From NCBI RefSeq assembly GCF_018691265.1, contig NW_024881330.1:14755386-14819385 (forward strand): a stretch of 64,000 bases of DNA, given 5' to 3'. Position 1 is the stretch's first letter. The number at the start of each line of letters is the position of its first letter. Source of the DNA: Tyto alba. Taxonomy: Eukaryota; Chordata; Aves; Strigiformes; Tytonidae. The notes under the pieces were generated by a model, which searched no databases, was not told where the DNA came from, and saw nothing but the letters and a program-made list of their open reading frames with translations. Position numbers and translations under genes: made by a program. Of this stretch, positions 26,501-38,545 are shown piece after piece.

Positions 26501-29193
26501 TGGCATAGAAAAGTACATATAGCTAAGGAAGTTAAAAATCTAACACTTGAACAGACAACAAAATATTGATGGGAATTACTACACATTCACCAACCTGAAG
26601 AGGATATCTTTATTTCTTTGGACCTTTATTGTCTGTGGAACAAAATCTCACTTCTTGCAGAAAGGGAAAAAAATTAATCCAAGCTGAGTCAGTTAACTGA
26701 TAAAAATCAGTAGCTAGAGCTTGTTAATTGGTTTTACAGGAATGCAAAAGTGAATGGCTGTCAGCAACATTAGAGCAGTCACCCAAAAGAAAACTACAAA
26801 CAAGTTCAAGGCTTTGGTTTATGCCACCAGATATATTGGCACTCCAAATATATGACTCTTGTGGACAACTAGGGAAAGTATCTTCAGTATCTTAGTGGAA
26901 AGGAAAAATACCATAAATCACATTTGTGCAGCTCTAAGAAAATCCAGCAGTCTAAGACTAGATACTATCTAAACCTTGTGGCTTCCAATTTACTTTTGTC
27001 CTAAGAATTGAACAAGTTATTATGTAGTGCAATTACATTAGTAGCACGTGGAAATTATTGCTACAGAAATAGAAGTTTCCATCTTTAAATACAGAAGGAA
27101 AATTCTTAAAGCAAGTTACTTTATGAATAAATGGGAAGTTCTAAAGTATTTTTCTTGCCCAGCACTATTTTTGTGTACTGTATAAGAACGTAAGTAGACA
27201 ATAAATCGATTTTTTTTGTTGCTGTTGCTTAAGTGACATTATGCTGGATGAGGAATAAACAGCAGTGATGAAAGAATAATTGTTGAGTGAAAACTGAATG
27301 GCACTATGTGGTTTATAAGGCACTCAGGCAATAAATGAGGTGAAACCATGTAGCTCAACGGAGGTAACTCTTCAGTTGAAGGAATAAGTTGTAGCTTCAG
27401 GCATGTTGACTTCAGTCTCCCAAACATATTCTCCTTTCCAAGAAGTCGTATTACACACCTATACCTGAGCACCTTTGCCAAAGGGAGGAAACACAAGCTG
27501 GAAATAATACCAGTTCTTTCTACACCTTGGCAAAGCATACAATTTCTTAAAAACAAACATAGTTAGTGCTGTATTAAATCATAAATAGTTAGCCAGCTGC
27601 ATGAAGAGTTTACTGCAAGGGGTGGCAACCTTGAGAAAAGAAAGGATTTGAGAAACAACTTGTTGCTTTAAGTGAAGCAAGACATATTTTTATTATGTGA
27701 ACATGGAATAAGATTTTATATCACTTCCTTCAATAATCTAACAGTCATTTTGGGCCAAGGCAATAGTCCACTTAGCTTAGTATCACTCTGCTGACAGCAT
27801 TCAGCAGCTGATATTTGCTGAAAGAGTGTAAGAACAAGGGAAGTATTGTTCTTTATTCATCAAGTACACCAACTCTAGCTTCTGCTGGTGTGATCATTGT
27901 GGAAAAAACTCTCTGACCTTCGTTTTATTGTATTAATAGTTTGAGCGTTTTCTCCCCTACATATAACCAGTTAAATCAACATTAAAAAAAAAAAAAAAAA
28001 TAGTTGGGGGAAGAATACGGATTTTCAAGATCAAGGAATCTTGCAAAACTTTCTGGAGATGGATCTCAATCCCCAATCCTGTTTTGCAAATCTTAACCAT
28101 GTGTATTAGGACTGAAATACAGAGCGAGAGGACTGACCATATGCTTTGCTTTATTGGCTCATTAAATCATAAACATTCTGGACCTCATTTCTGACCAGAA
28201 CTGATGTGTTGAACATTGGGAACATTTATTTCTTCATTCACCTCACATCACCCACATTAAATATTACTGCTTACATGTGTCCTTACGTCCTGGGAGGGGC
28301 TTGTAAAACACTCGCAGATTCCCAAACATCCAAGATGGTATGCTTCCCCAGCACCCGAGTGCCACGCAGGCTGGACAGCACTGCTACTTGCATTCACCAG
28401 AATTTGGAAAGCCTTAGTTTGACACTACTCTCTGAATGTGTTCATGAATAATGCATTACACAAGACACTTTAGAATAGACCCAGGATCAAATTCTGCTCC
28501 CAGTTATGCCTACGCAGTCTCATATCAAAGGGATTACATAAATATAAAGTTGAGAGAAATGTCTTTCTCTAGAAATCATAAAAACTTATTGGCATTCTTC
28601 CGCCCTTCTTCCCCAAGCAATAGGATAAATTTTCTTTAGAAGTCAAACCACTGTCAATACAATCCAACAAGTATTTAAGACTAACAAACTCAGCAGTATT
28701 TTTTCATACTCACAAATGAGATTTAAGAAAAAAAGCTGCGAAAGTAGTCTGTGGCATTTAACAGTGCAATTTAACTGTGCAATTCTGTATAATGTGTTAG
28801 AATAGCTACTGTTCCAACAAATAAAAAAATATGTATCCATACAAGCCTAGTATCATAGCTGATCCTTCAAACTTAGCTGATTACACAGAGGACAGTCAGA
28901 GCAATTTCTGATCAGTATTTTCATGTAAATAAGAGTAAAAAAAAGTGTTCCATATAACTCATTTTGAGACACCTGAATTTGCAAAAAGATTTATGCTGAG
29001 ATATTACATTCAAAGAGCACACATGAACACATAATTCTACTTCCCCCTGAGATCAGCAGCAAAACTCCTGCTTCATTTCAGTAGTATTGGATCCACATCC
29101 TACTAAGATGGAAGTTAACACCTGCATTTGGAATAAGGAAGTCTATTTCTGTACATCAGAGTGTAAAGCTCCATCTCCTTATTTACGACTTAC
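23518..29193 (-). other. COL14A1: COL14A1 intron between signal-peptide exon and first FN3 exon (5.7 kb)
   Basis: Starts GTAAGT after the signal-peptide exon and ends cttgcag. It is AT-rich intronic DNA with a 17-base poly-A near 27,985, a pyrimidine-rich patch at 24,630-24,720 and a 9-bp perfect hairpin at 25,285-25,308. I see no coding exon in it on either strand. Confidence 0.85.
25285..25308. repeat. Short perfect inverted repeat (9-bp arms, 6-nt loop)
   Basis: aagtccctc at 25,285-25,293 pairs with gagggactt at 25,300-25,308 across the loop tgcctt. It lies in the second COL14A1 intron. It has no tRNA or other RNA-gene context and may be chance. Confidence 0.6.
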
Positions 29194-29281
29194 CTTGGCC
29201 CTGAGCATCACTGATGAAGACAGCTGTGACAGCAAAAAAAGCCAAGAAGAAATAGCTCTGTATCTCATACCGACAAAGCAT
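29194..29281 (-). CDS. COL14A1: COL14A1 start-codon exon: signal peptide
   Basis: The coding part of the first coding exon is 88 nt: 29 codons plus one base. It reads MLCRYEIQSYFFLAF, then FAVTAVFISDAQGQ, and then the donor CAAG|GTAAGT. It has the shape of a secretion signal: a short charged start, a hydrophobic core (residues 10-23) and small or polar residues before the expected cleavage near A-Q-G. Its last residues join in phase to V-S-P-P-T, the start of mature collagen XIV. The chosen ATG (29,281-29,279) has A at -3 and is the first ATG in the exon. The signal sequence itself is poorly conserved, so identity rests on splice phase and the next exon. Confidence 0.92.
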
Positions 29282-29315
29282 CTTCTTCCCCTCAATACAC
29301 ACAGTAGCAGGAGGT
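29282..29315 (-). other. COL14A1: COL14A1 5'UTR, part carried on the start-codon exon
   Basis: 34 nt lie upstream of the ATG. Directly 5' of them, on the minus strand, is a strong acceptor: a long T run, then ccatgtgttttcag. This shows that the transcript has at least one further non-coding exon upstream. There is no upstream ATG in the 34 nt. Confidence 0.8.
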
Positions 29316-31727
29316 CTGAAAACACATGGAAAAAAAAAAAAAAAAAGACATTAAACCTCTAAAGATAAGACATCCACCTTAATGAAAAGTGTGGGTGAAA
29401 TCTGGATTCCATTCAAAAAATATAGGAATTCGTCACTGACATCGGTGAAGCCAAGATTTCATCCTGACCGCAGTTTTACAACCAAAGTGTATTTTACCTG
29501 AAAGGGTCCAAGAACCCCTTTTGGGCCACTAAGCAGTTATGAAAATTCAGCCCACGTAAAGAGAAAACTGGTATTCTTTGCTAAGCATACATGAGTATTG
29601 GAAGTAGAGTTTACTGTGTGTAACAAGGTAAAAAGGGTATCTCTCTACAGTGCAGTGTTGCAAGCACACTTTATCAAGATACCTCTGTTAGAGAACTCCG
29701 AAGCTCTCAGCAACCAAGTAGAATTAAAACTATTATCTACTTTATATGCAGAAAGCATCCAGAATGGGATGTTAAATGATGTATTTCAGGATTCTGTAAT
29801 AAAAAAAAAAAAAGAACTGCCCTACAATCCTACCATAAAGTAGCAAATGTATGTACTTAATAATGCCAGTGAAATAATCACTGATCAGTTCAACAGAGCA
29901 ATTTTGCATATCAGTTGTCAAAAAAGGCAGAACTTTGTTCTGAGGAAACAGAAGTCCTCTTCTCACTCTCCTCTACAGCCTACTCTAGTCTTCCTTGTTC
30001 TATCTTACCCGATTTATTCTGTTGTACTACCTGGCACTTAAAGTGACTAAAGCGGACACAGCTCAGAAGGCATGCAGGGTATCAGCTGAGTAAGCATTAG
30101 TTCTATTTGTAGGTAATACCATGGTCAAAAATATTTACTCTAACTTAATCAGGAACGTCAACACTTTAGAACACTCAATGTAGTCCTAGGTGAAATAGTT
30201 GGGTTAACAGGAAGCAATTCTTGTGCCAAAGAACAAGTTCCAGCGGGGTAATTTATCCATCCACAGAAGCTAGGTTAAGAACAGTACAAATTTCATTATC
30301 TGAACTTGGCCTTTAACACTTGCCAGTACAGTTATTCAACATATATAGAAGCACCTCTCAAGATACATCAACATGTTCATAACATCATGCTTATAAACGT
30401 TTATCACTTAAGTTTACTGCACTAGTTTTAGTTGATTTTCTGGGCCAGGAAGAAGAATTTTTGCTGCCCTCTCCTGTCAGTATTTTATGGGAGAATTAAA
30501 TTAAGATAATTAATAGTAGATTTCTTGCTGTCAAAAAAGAGTCAGCGTTGAAGGTTTACTTTGGTAAATTATGGTTTACCTGTTTCTGTGTTGCAGGTCC
30601 CTCCCATTTACCTCCTGTGTCATTTTCTCTAATATTCCCAACATACCATCATTGAATTTGCCCACAACCCAACTGCTATGGCCCTCTTAGTCAACTCTTT
30701 AAATCACTTCCAGGACTAAAGGGACTACTGACAGCACCCAGGGTTAATGTCCTGTAGAACTGAGTCTAAGCAAGTGGTTCAACCACCATCTAATATAAGA
30801 GATAGACTGAAGTACCTCAACCATTATTAAACAAATAAAAGGATAAGACCTATATCTCCTTCTCTCTTCAAGTATTTACAGTTTGACATAGTTATCCCAG
30901 GACTTGGTAGGTCTACTGTTTCAAATACCAGTCACAAATGCTTGATACACCACCCCAGTTTTAGCCAAATTATCAACAAATTTCACACTGCTTAAATATG
31001 TATTTTGAATCCATCTCTTACAGTATAAATCTCTCAAGAGAGAGGCACCAGAAACTTAAGTTCTTAGGATATGTCCTCGAGATGGAATTCAGAAACCGGA
31101 GCAAAGTGCCCAGTCTTCCTACTACATGAACACAAAGAGTCAGACACCCAAGGACTGGACCCAGGCGAGTCAGCACAGCCAGCAGACTGTTGCCTAGTGA
31201 CAGGCAATAGGAAGAATGAAGAGAGGTTAGTCTTAAACAGCCTGAAATCCACCTCTTGTGTATCTCACATTGGGTATTGATGCTCCTCCCTTCACTCAGG
31301 AATACAAACTGAAGCAAGTAAATGTAGATTCTTCAGATAGCAGCATACAACTCATTCTTCAATGCAGTCACCACTGATGATATGTGGATTTCTTTCCACG
31401 CAATAATCCAGGCATAAAAACATTCACTCACAGTGGTGGCTCAATTCCCCATCTGCTAGATTTTATATAAACCCTCCTCCTAAGTAAGAGCTATACTGAC
31501 AGGTAATCATAGAAACACTTTATACTGCTGCTTTTTGAGAAAAGCCATTGGTCAAAAGTAAGATTTACTGGGATACATACAACTGACGCTGGGTAAACTA
31601 GGCGCAAGCTGACATCTGCAGTGACCCACACTTCAAGGTTCATTTAACCAGGAAAGAGAAGCACCAGCCTGCAGCCTCCCTGTGGCTGACATTATCTGGG
31701 AATAAAAAGAAATACCCTATTCCTCCT

Positions 31728-31830
31728 GGTTGTGGGGTTTGGGGTATTTTTGTTTGTTTGGGTTTTGGTTTGGGTTTTTTTTTGTTTGTTTTGGTTTGGT
31801 TTTTTGGGTTCTTCTTTGTTTTGGTTTGGT

Positions 31831-31836
<6 letters not shown>
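31728..31836. repeat. Strand-asymmetric G/T-rich tract with 30-bp internal repeat
   Basis: About 109 bp made almost only of G and T on the plus strand. gttttggtttggtttttt occurs at 31,788-31,805 and again at 31,818-31,835. On the COL14A1 transcript strand it is A/C-rich. It sits at the edge of the CpG island. Confidence 0.85.

Positions 31837-31880
<44 letters not shown>
31837..31880. repeat. (AT)22 microsatellite
   Basis: 44 bp of perfect AT dinucleotide between the G/T-rich tract and the CpG island. It is expected to be length-variable and able to form cruciform DNA. Confidence 0.97.
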
Positions 31881-31883
<3 letters not shown>

Positions 31884-33045
31884 TTTTCACCTTTTATTAA
31901 CTGTTTGGTGAAACAAGTATCTGACAGAGCAGCCCGCACCAGAGCTCAAACCCTCCCAAGCCAAGAGCGCTGCCCATGAGGCGAGCCCCGTTGTAACGCC
32001 CGCACGGGCCTGGCAGCGGGGCACCTTCTCCGGAGGGAACCGCCTGCCGCCGAGACCTCCCCGCCCGGGAGACACGCCACGCACGCCTCCGTGCTCCACG
32101 CCGCCCTGGCCGCCGAAGCTCTCCCAGCCCACGCCCCGGCACCCTTCCCCACGGCGGGAAGGTTAGCGCTGCGCTACCCAACGGGAGCCCGGGGGTTGCT
32201 TCTCCTCTCCCGGTGGCTGGCAGCGGAGCGGCGGGACCCCGCGCCTGGGAACAGCCGCGCGTTTCTCGGGCCAGCGCCCCGCGGGGCGAGGGGACGAGCG
32301 CGACCCGCCGCGGCCCCGAGGGAGCCGCCCGCCATGGCCGCCGTCCCCGGGCGGGAAGGCGGCGGAGGGGGCCGGCGGCGAGGCGGGGACGCGGGCCCGG
32401 CCCTCGCAGCCCGGCCGGCGGTGCGACGGGCCGGCGGGCGCGCAGCGTTCCGCGGGCGCGCAGCTCCCGTAACGCGGCTCCAGCCCGCCCTGAGGGGCCG
32501 CCGCTCTCTCCCCCCCGCCTCCTCTGCGGGACGCTCGTCGGAAGGCGAGTTCCCCCAGAGGTTAAGAAAGCGGGGGGCTCCTTGCCTGCACCGAGCTGAG
32601 GAGAGGGACGGGCCCTCAGAGCCCCCGGGGCTGCCCAGCGGGAGGAAGCGGAGACCCGCCGCGGCAGGGGTGGGCTCGCCTGCCCGGGCAGCCACCCGCT
32701 GAAATAACACCCTGGGGGCGCCGGGCGTGAGGAGCCGGGGCGAAGCGATCCGCCTCGACGCGCCGTGGGAGGGAGGATGCACCCGCGGAGAGACGCGGGC
32801 AGCAGCCAGGCCCTTCGTTTTAAAGCGCGACTATTTTTTTTCTCGGTTTGGTTTTGGTTTTTAATTCTGGTTGTTTTTAAAAGCAAGGCTTTTGCAGGAG
32901 TTTCTACGGGGCTCCCCCTCCCCGCCCCAGGCTCGCCGCTTTCCGCCCCTCCATCTCCTCCCCCCGGGGCTCCGCTCCGGCCGCCGCGGCAGCGGCCGGT
33001 CAGGTGGGTCGGAAGCGCTCCCGGTCCTGCCCCCGACCCCCGGCC

Positions 33046-33081
33046 CGAGAGAGAGAGAGAGGGAGGGAGAGAGGGAGACGA
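33046..33081. repeat. GA-rich simple repeat in the CpG island
   Basis: A run of gagagagaga, then gggagggagagagggaga, on the plus strand. It is a purine-only tract inside the presumed promoter, the kind of sequence that can bind GAGA-type factors or form triplex DNA. Confidence 0.85.
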
Positions 33082-33298
33082 AGCGGAGCTCACACCGACC
33101 TGCGCGGGCATCGGCGGGGGAGCCGCCGGTGGGGTGCAGCCGCTCGTTTTCACGCGGGGCTGTGGGTGTCGAGGCGGCTGCGGGAGAGCCGCTTCCCTCC
33201 CCTCTGGCCGCTCTTCCCCTCGCTGCGCCGCATCTGATAAGGCGAAAGGGGAGCGAAAGGAGGCGGGCAATTATAGAGCAGAAGGTGGAAAGAAGGGG

Positions 33299-33331
<33 letters not shown>
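33299..33331. repeat. Poly-A run of 33 in the CpG island
   Basis: An uninterrupted run on the plus strand (poly-T on the COL14A1 strand) inside otherwise GC-rich DNA. No retroposed sequence is recognisable next to it. Confidence 0.95.
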
Positions 33332-33335
<4 letters not shown>

Positions 33336-34607
33336 CATGAGCGATGCAGGAGATCCAACCCTCCGCCCCCGAGCCCGACCTCCGCGGCGGGGGCGCGGCC
33401 AGGTGCGCGGGAGGCAGGGCGGGGGGCTCGGCGGAGGAGGCGCGGGCCGGGCAGCGTTACGTGGGCAGGTGCTCCGCTTTTCAGCGTCTTCTTTCTCCTG
33501 GTTCTGCTGCCTTTTAACTCACTTTCCTCCCCGAAGGTCCTCTTTCGCTTCGTTTGAAATGATTGAGAAGGTGCGCGGTAGGGCTTGGAATGCAAGTATC
33601 CCCCAGTCCTGGGTACAGCGATGTGTTAATTAATGATTCATCGGGGAAATATTTATATTAAAGTGTTCCAACAGTTGACTGGCTTAGTATAAACCTTGAT
33701 TAAAAGCATCATACATAGGTGTATTTTTGCCATAAGCATAAGCTCTGCAATGGGGACGTGAAATTGCACAATCTAGATTCATATAGAAATATGAGTTACC
33801 TGTGGTATTCCCTACTGAATTTACAATTAAGGACACTACTCACGGAGTTTATAAGTCCCTAGAATTTAAGAGGTGAATAAAAATATTCATTACAATGTGC
33901 ATGATCATCTGTATAGAATTACAAATGAAATCATCAAAGGACTGCAGTTAAGAAACAACTGGCATAAGTGAAAGAGAGGTGTGCATCCGTTTATTAGTGT
34001 AAGTAGGAGTCCCTTCTAGGGAAGGAAAAAGGCAGTAAGTCTTAGGGTGATGACCGTGACTAACTGTAAAGCAGGACCTTCAGTTGCTGAGGATGATTCT
34101 CAGTCCTTCAAACTCTTGTCCAAATTCACAGTGCATGGATATCTTCCCTCTGAAACTGTAGAAGTGTTTGAGCTTTAAAGAAACTCTTTACGTCCAGTTG
34201 TTTTCTATAGCAAAGATTAAAAAGCATTCCTAGATCTAAAAAGCATCTCCCAGATTCCTAGATCCTGATGTGTGCAGTTATTCTACTGCACCGCCAGCTG
34301 TGTGCAACGGCCAACATTTCCACCAGTCAAGAAGAAAGTAGCTTGCAAGATAACAATTCCTCTGAAGTAATAAAATGTTCAGATTTTTCTTGCTAAATGT
34401 GATACATTTTGCACCTTTTCAATCCCTAATTTATGTATTTAGCTAAACAATAATATCCAGAAGACAAGTAATCAGATGGATAGGTCTATTTGCAGTGCCC
34501 TTGAAAACTTGGTAAACGTAGAGAGATAAATCAGAGTAATTCATGACTGCTTGCTGGCTCATGTATTTCAGGGCAGGACAAGGAACAGCCTGCCAAAGGG
34601 AGAGTCT

Positions 34608-34655
34608 AGCTCCCTCTCCTCTCTCTCTCTTTTCTCTCTTACCTCCCCCCCCCCC
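34608..34655. repeat. Pyrimidine tract ending in C11
   Basis: Almost pure C/T on the plus strand, (CT)-rich and then a run of eleven C at 34,645-34,655. Simple low-complexity sequence. Confidence 0.9.
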
Positions 34656-35192
34656 GGATTTGTAATGTAGTATGCAAAGTCCATGAGCACCATCCTGTGG
34701 CTGCATCTAGTACTCTGGTACTGTACTGGGACAGGAAAAAGTCGGAGGATCCCACCAACAAGTAAATAGATTCTGAAACTTTCTGCAACCTTCAAATGGT
34801 TTTATATTTTAATTTTTGAACCCTTGTTTGCATCAGAAATTAGACTAATATTTTAAGTTTATGCAAAAGGGTAACTTGGGTGACTTTATTTATATCAATT
34901 TATTTTCCTGATTTACAATGCTATTTTTACACTATTGGTCCACTTATTAAAGTGAATCACACTTGTTACCATTGAAATTTACTCGGCTTTCTCTGAAAAT
35001 CACCATAGATCTCCTTGCATAATCATAAGGAAGAGCTCATGTTGGTCAAAAGTTCAAGCTAAAAGTTAAAATGTAAAGTTTCTGTGAAAGATTTTATATG
35101 AGTTGCACATCTGGAAGTAGTGTAAGATCATAATATGCACAATATTAACGTACAAATGAATTACCAATGTTTCCTGCTTGTTTTCCATACCA

Positions 35193-35240
35193 AAAAAAAA
35201 AAAAAAAAACCAACAACAACAACAACAAAAAAAAAAAAAC
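35193..35240. repeat. A-rich tract with (AAC)5-type core
   Basis: A run of about 18 A, then repeated aac units, then a further run of about 13 A on the plus strand. Low-complexity sequence in intergenic DNA. Confidence 0.9.
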
Positions 35241-37424
35241 CAAAACATATTTTTGAGAAGAAATTTACTGAATGTGAATTGGCCCCATGAATTTACCTTT
35301 CACTGTTTTGAATTGACCAAGCCTCAGTGATTTCAGAAAAACATTGATTTAAAGCCAGCACATTTTAAAAGTGTTCATACCAACAAGATATGGACCATCC
35401 TTTGCTTGGTTAGTATAGATTCCACAAAATTTCTATAAATAGGATTACATTGAAATGATATTGAAAATACAGCTCGAAACAACTCCACTAACCCAACACA
35501 AGAACAGAATTAGTGCAAGCTGGTGAGCTCAAAATGAGCTGGGCTGAATATCTAATGGTACAGTTGAACCAAGTAGTGGATCACTGACAGAAATATTTGT
35601 GGGAACTGAACAGAAACCGAAATAATGGATGTTTTTGGTGGTTGTGGGGAAGAATTGCTCTGTAATTATCAATCCTCATCTTTTTCTAATTTCTTCTGCT
35701 TTTTAGGATATACTTAAAATATTTCTCTGACTTTTTTGAGATACTAATGAATGCAGTGTTAGTTGCTATGCCATTTTTCACGACACTTGGGAAATGAGAA
35801 TATCAAGTTGGGATATTTTTAAATTGCAAATGATTAAAAACTAATCAGGTCTTGTATTCTTTTATTATAATGATGTTTTTAAACATGACTAGTGTTTTTA
35901 TCTCCTAAACTAATACATCCTACAAAGAGATGTACATTTTTAAATGCCCTCTCTTCCCCAGCATCCAAAAACTCCAGTCACATTCAAAGATTTTGACTAT
36001 GGAACATCCATTTGTGTGACTCAAGCTAGTCCCTAGGCCTAACAACAGTTCATAGATATTTTTTTTTTTTTTTGCTATTAACTAAAGAACACAAAGACAG
36101 AGGTAGAACATAGCTGACTTTTGCTTTACATTTGTAATTATTATTAAATCTAATGGTACAAACAATGCTCTTTGAAAAGTGGTTTGCCAAGATTAGTCTG
36201 TCAACACATGCAATAATTACGTTATTTATGAAGTCATGTGCTGAGAGATCAGAGGACTTGGGACTGTATTCTTCCCAAATTAAAAACAGAGAAAAAATAT
36301 TTTAATGAAAAAAGTAATTGTGATACACCATCTCTTACATATTAGCCATGCTTACTTTTTAAAGTTTCTTGTCTTCATTAGTTAAGACAATTTCACAGTC
36401 ATTTTGTGATACAAAAATACAGTGAAATGACTTCTGAAAAGGGTAGTTATTTTTTGTGAAATATTTTTTGCTAGTGACTTTCTTTGTGCTACAATTATTT
36501 CTCTGATATCAACCTCTCAAATATGTCTTTTTAGAGGTCTATATTTAGGCAGGAACTGTCAGAGTAGTCCAGCTTTGCATTGTTATTTGTTGGCATGTCT
36601 GATGACTCATTTTCATTTCCTTGAAGATTTCAGTGCTGTCAGTGCTTTAGCAAGCTGCTAGGTTTATTCATTAGAAGTTTATTGCACATAATGAGGTAAG
36701 TGAATGGGATACATAGGAAGCCAGATTGATGCCATGGCCATTGAAAGTTTAGTGTTGGTCCTGTTCCACCACATGTGTAGGAAAGGGAGCAAAGCTTGGC
36801 AAAGAGAGCATAGGGAGATGGAAAAACACAAATATTTCTCAGTCATGTATTTTTCTGTTCATCTCTCAGTATGAGGGTTCCAGGAGGTGACAGTAAGAAT
36901 GACAAGTTTAGCGTTTCATAAAGTTAGGGTTTCATTCTGCAGTTGAAACAAATCCCTTTATATTTGTGAGATAAGATCCATCTGTCCTGTGTTTACACTT
37001 CAACATCTGAGGTAGTTGCTGAGCCCTTTTCTGGCCAGTGCTGAGGAACAGACATTGCTGTATGAGCCTGGAGACACAGCCAGGAGCTAAGCTCCCTCTT
37101 TCTAGTCTCTGACAAGTGTATCTTATCCAAATCCATTTAGGGAGGGAGTTCAGCCACAAGTTATACTCTGTGAGCAGCCTGACAAGAAACTGGAGCCCCA
37201 GCTGCTAATTCCTGCACCCACAGCCTCCCCACAGCTGCAGAAGAACATCACCAGAGAAGTGATGTTATCCTTTCTGATGTGCGTATGTGCTCACACAGTA
37301 GGATTCCATCTTACCTCACTGGACAGGGTGGGCTGATTTATGCTCATTCTCCCTCAGGCTGCAAGGAGAAGAAAGAGTCCTGGTCTGCTGCTAGGCAATG
37401 TTCCAGACCAATGGCCATTACACG

Positions 37425-38545
37425 AGATGACAGAATCATTGGAAGGCATCTCTGGAGAACATCTAATCCAACGCCACACTGCTCAAGGAGGGTCAGCTAG
37501 AGCAGGTTGACCAGGGCCATGCCAAGTTGAGTTACGAATATCTCCAAGAATGGAGACTCCACAACCTGTATGGGCAACCTAATCCAGTGTTTGACCACCT
37601 TCACAGTGTGGAGGGGAAAAAAAAAAAAAAAAAAGTGTTTTCTTGTGTTCAGATGAAATTTGATGTGTTTCAGTTTGTATCCATTGCTTTTCACCCTGTT
37701 GCTTGGTACAGTAAGAAGCGTCGGGCTCCCTCTTCTTCATTCCCTCCCATCAGGTATTCATCCATATGGATAAGATTTCCCTGCCTTCTCTTCTCTAGGC
37801 TGATCAGTCCCAGCTCTCAGCCTCTCCTCTTTAGAAAAGATGCCTCAAGCCCTTAATCATCTTCATGGCCCTTCACTGGACTCACTTCAGTAAGTCCATG
37901 TCTCTCATACTGGGGAGCCCAGATACTGACCCAGCATCCAGATGCAGCCTCGCGAGGTCTGAGTAGAGGGGAAGGATCACCTCCCTCAGCCTGCTGGCAC
38001 TGCTCTTCTCCATGCAGGCTGGGAGGCCGTTGGCCTTCTTTGCTGCAAGGACACACTGCTGGCTCATGGTCACCTTGGTGCCCACCACTCCCAGAGCCTT
38101 TTCTGCAAAGCTGCTTTCTAGCCAGTCGGCCACCAGTATGTCCTGGTGCCTGGGGTTATTGCTTCCTAAGGACAGGAACTTCATGAGGTTCCCATTTCAC
38201 CATTTCTCCAGCCCACTGAGGACACTGTGAATAGCAGGAGAACCCTCTTGTGTATCAGCCACTCCTCCCAATTTTTTGCTATCTGCAAACTTATTCAAGG
38301 TGCACTCTCCACCACTGACCAGTCCATTAATTAAGAGGTTAAAGAGTATTGGTTCCACTGTCAACCCCTGGGGTACACCTTTAGTGACTGACCACCAGCT
38401 GGACTTCATCTTGCTGATCACAGCCCCGTGAGCTCAGCAATTCAGCCAGTTTTCAATTCACGTCACTGTCCACTTAGCCCATGTTCCAGTAGTATGTCTA
38501 CGATGAAGTTATGGGAGAAAGTGTTACTAAAGATAAACAACACTG
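37425..38545 (-). mobile_element. CR1 LINE, 3' kilobase with reverse-transcriptase remnants
   Basis: The plus strand is the reverse complement of the CR1 3' end, beginning with agaatcattggaaggcatct at 37,431. On the minus strand, 38,421-38,197 keeps the reverse-transcriptase core GVPQGLTVEPILFNLLING and then KFADSKKLGGVAD. After a stop, 38,184-37,882 continues in the same frame with NNPRHQDILVADWLES and SQQCVLAAKKANG. The catalytic FADD motif reads FADS here, and there is a stop and a small deletion after LEKW, so the copy is dead. Its upstream end fades near 38,545, giving a normal 5'-truncated CR1. Confidence 0.93.
37618..37634. repeat. Poly-A run inside the CR1 copy
   Basis: About 17 A on the plus strand at a place where CR1 normally has a short A-rich stretch. 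It is probably an expanded homopolymer within the element. Confidence 0.85.

Larger units (their letters stand above)
29316..31929 (-). other. COL14A1: COL14A1 first intron (in 5'UTR), downstream part
   Basis: Read as intron because of the acceptor at 29,316-29,317 and the CpG island further upstream. The exact donor was not identified, so the upstream limit is open. Contents: AT-rich unique sequence, then the G/T-rich tract at 31,728-31,836 and (AT)22 at 31,837-31,880 next to the island. No recognised gene. Confidence 0.65.
31930..33555 (-). promoter_or_regulatory. COL14A1: CpG island, probable COL14A1 promoter and non-coding first exon
   Basis: About 1.6 kb of strongly GC-rich, CpG-dense sequence with many GC-box-like ggcggg and cccgcc motifs. 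It is bounded sharply by an AT repeat on one side and AT-rich DNA on the other. It lies 2.6-4.3 kb upstream of the COL14A1 start-codon exon, whose acceptor requires an upstream exon, so promoter use on the minus strand is the simplest reading. On the minus strand a TATAAT-like element is seen at 33,275-33,270 with GC-rich sequence downstream. I could not fix the start site or the exon-1 donor. The long open frames here on both strands are a by-product of GC content. The island also contains a (GA)-rich tract and a 33-base poly-A. Confidence 0.7.
33556..37424. other. Intergenic DNA upstream of the COL14A1 CpG island
   Basis: AT-rich sequence with a pyrimidine and C11 tract (34,608-34,655), A-rich and (AAC)-type repeats (about 35,193-35,240) and an AP-1-like TGACTCA at about 36,603. 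I see no supported exon. Confidence 0.6.

Noticed and set aside
31897..33270. 457-codon open frame on the minus strand in the CpG island, the longest in the window
   Set aside because: Several frames on both strands are open across the same GC-rich block. The peptide is arginine, proline, alanine and glycine repeats without a domain, as expected from GC bias. It may overlap the COL14A1 5'UTR but is not supported as a protein.
36600..36700. Acceptor plus strong donor (atgag|gtaagtg) on the plus strand
   Set aside because: The enclosed segment has a stop in the frame needed to join the other exon-like segments. It is likely a pseudo-exon.
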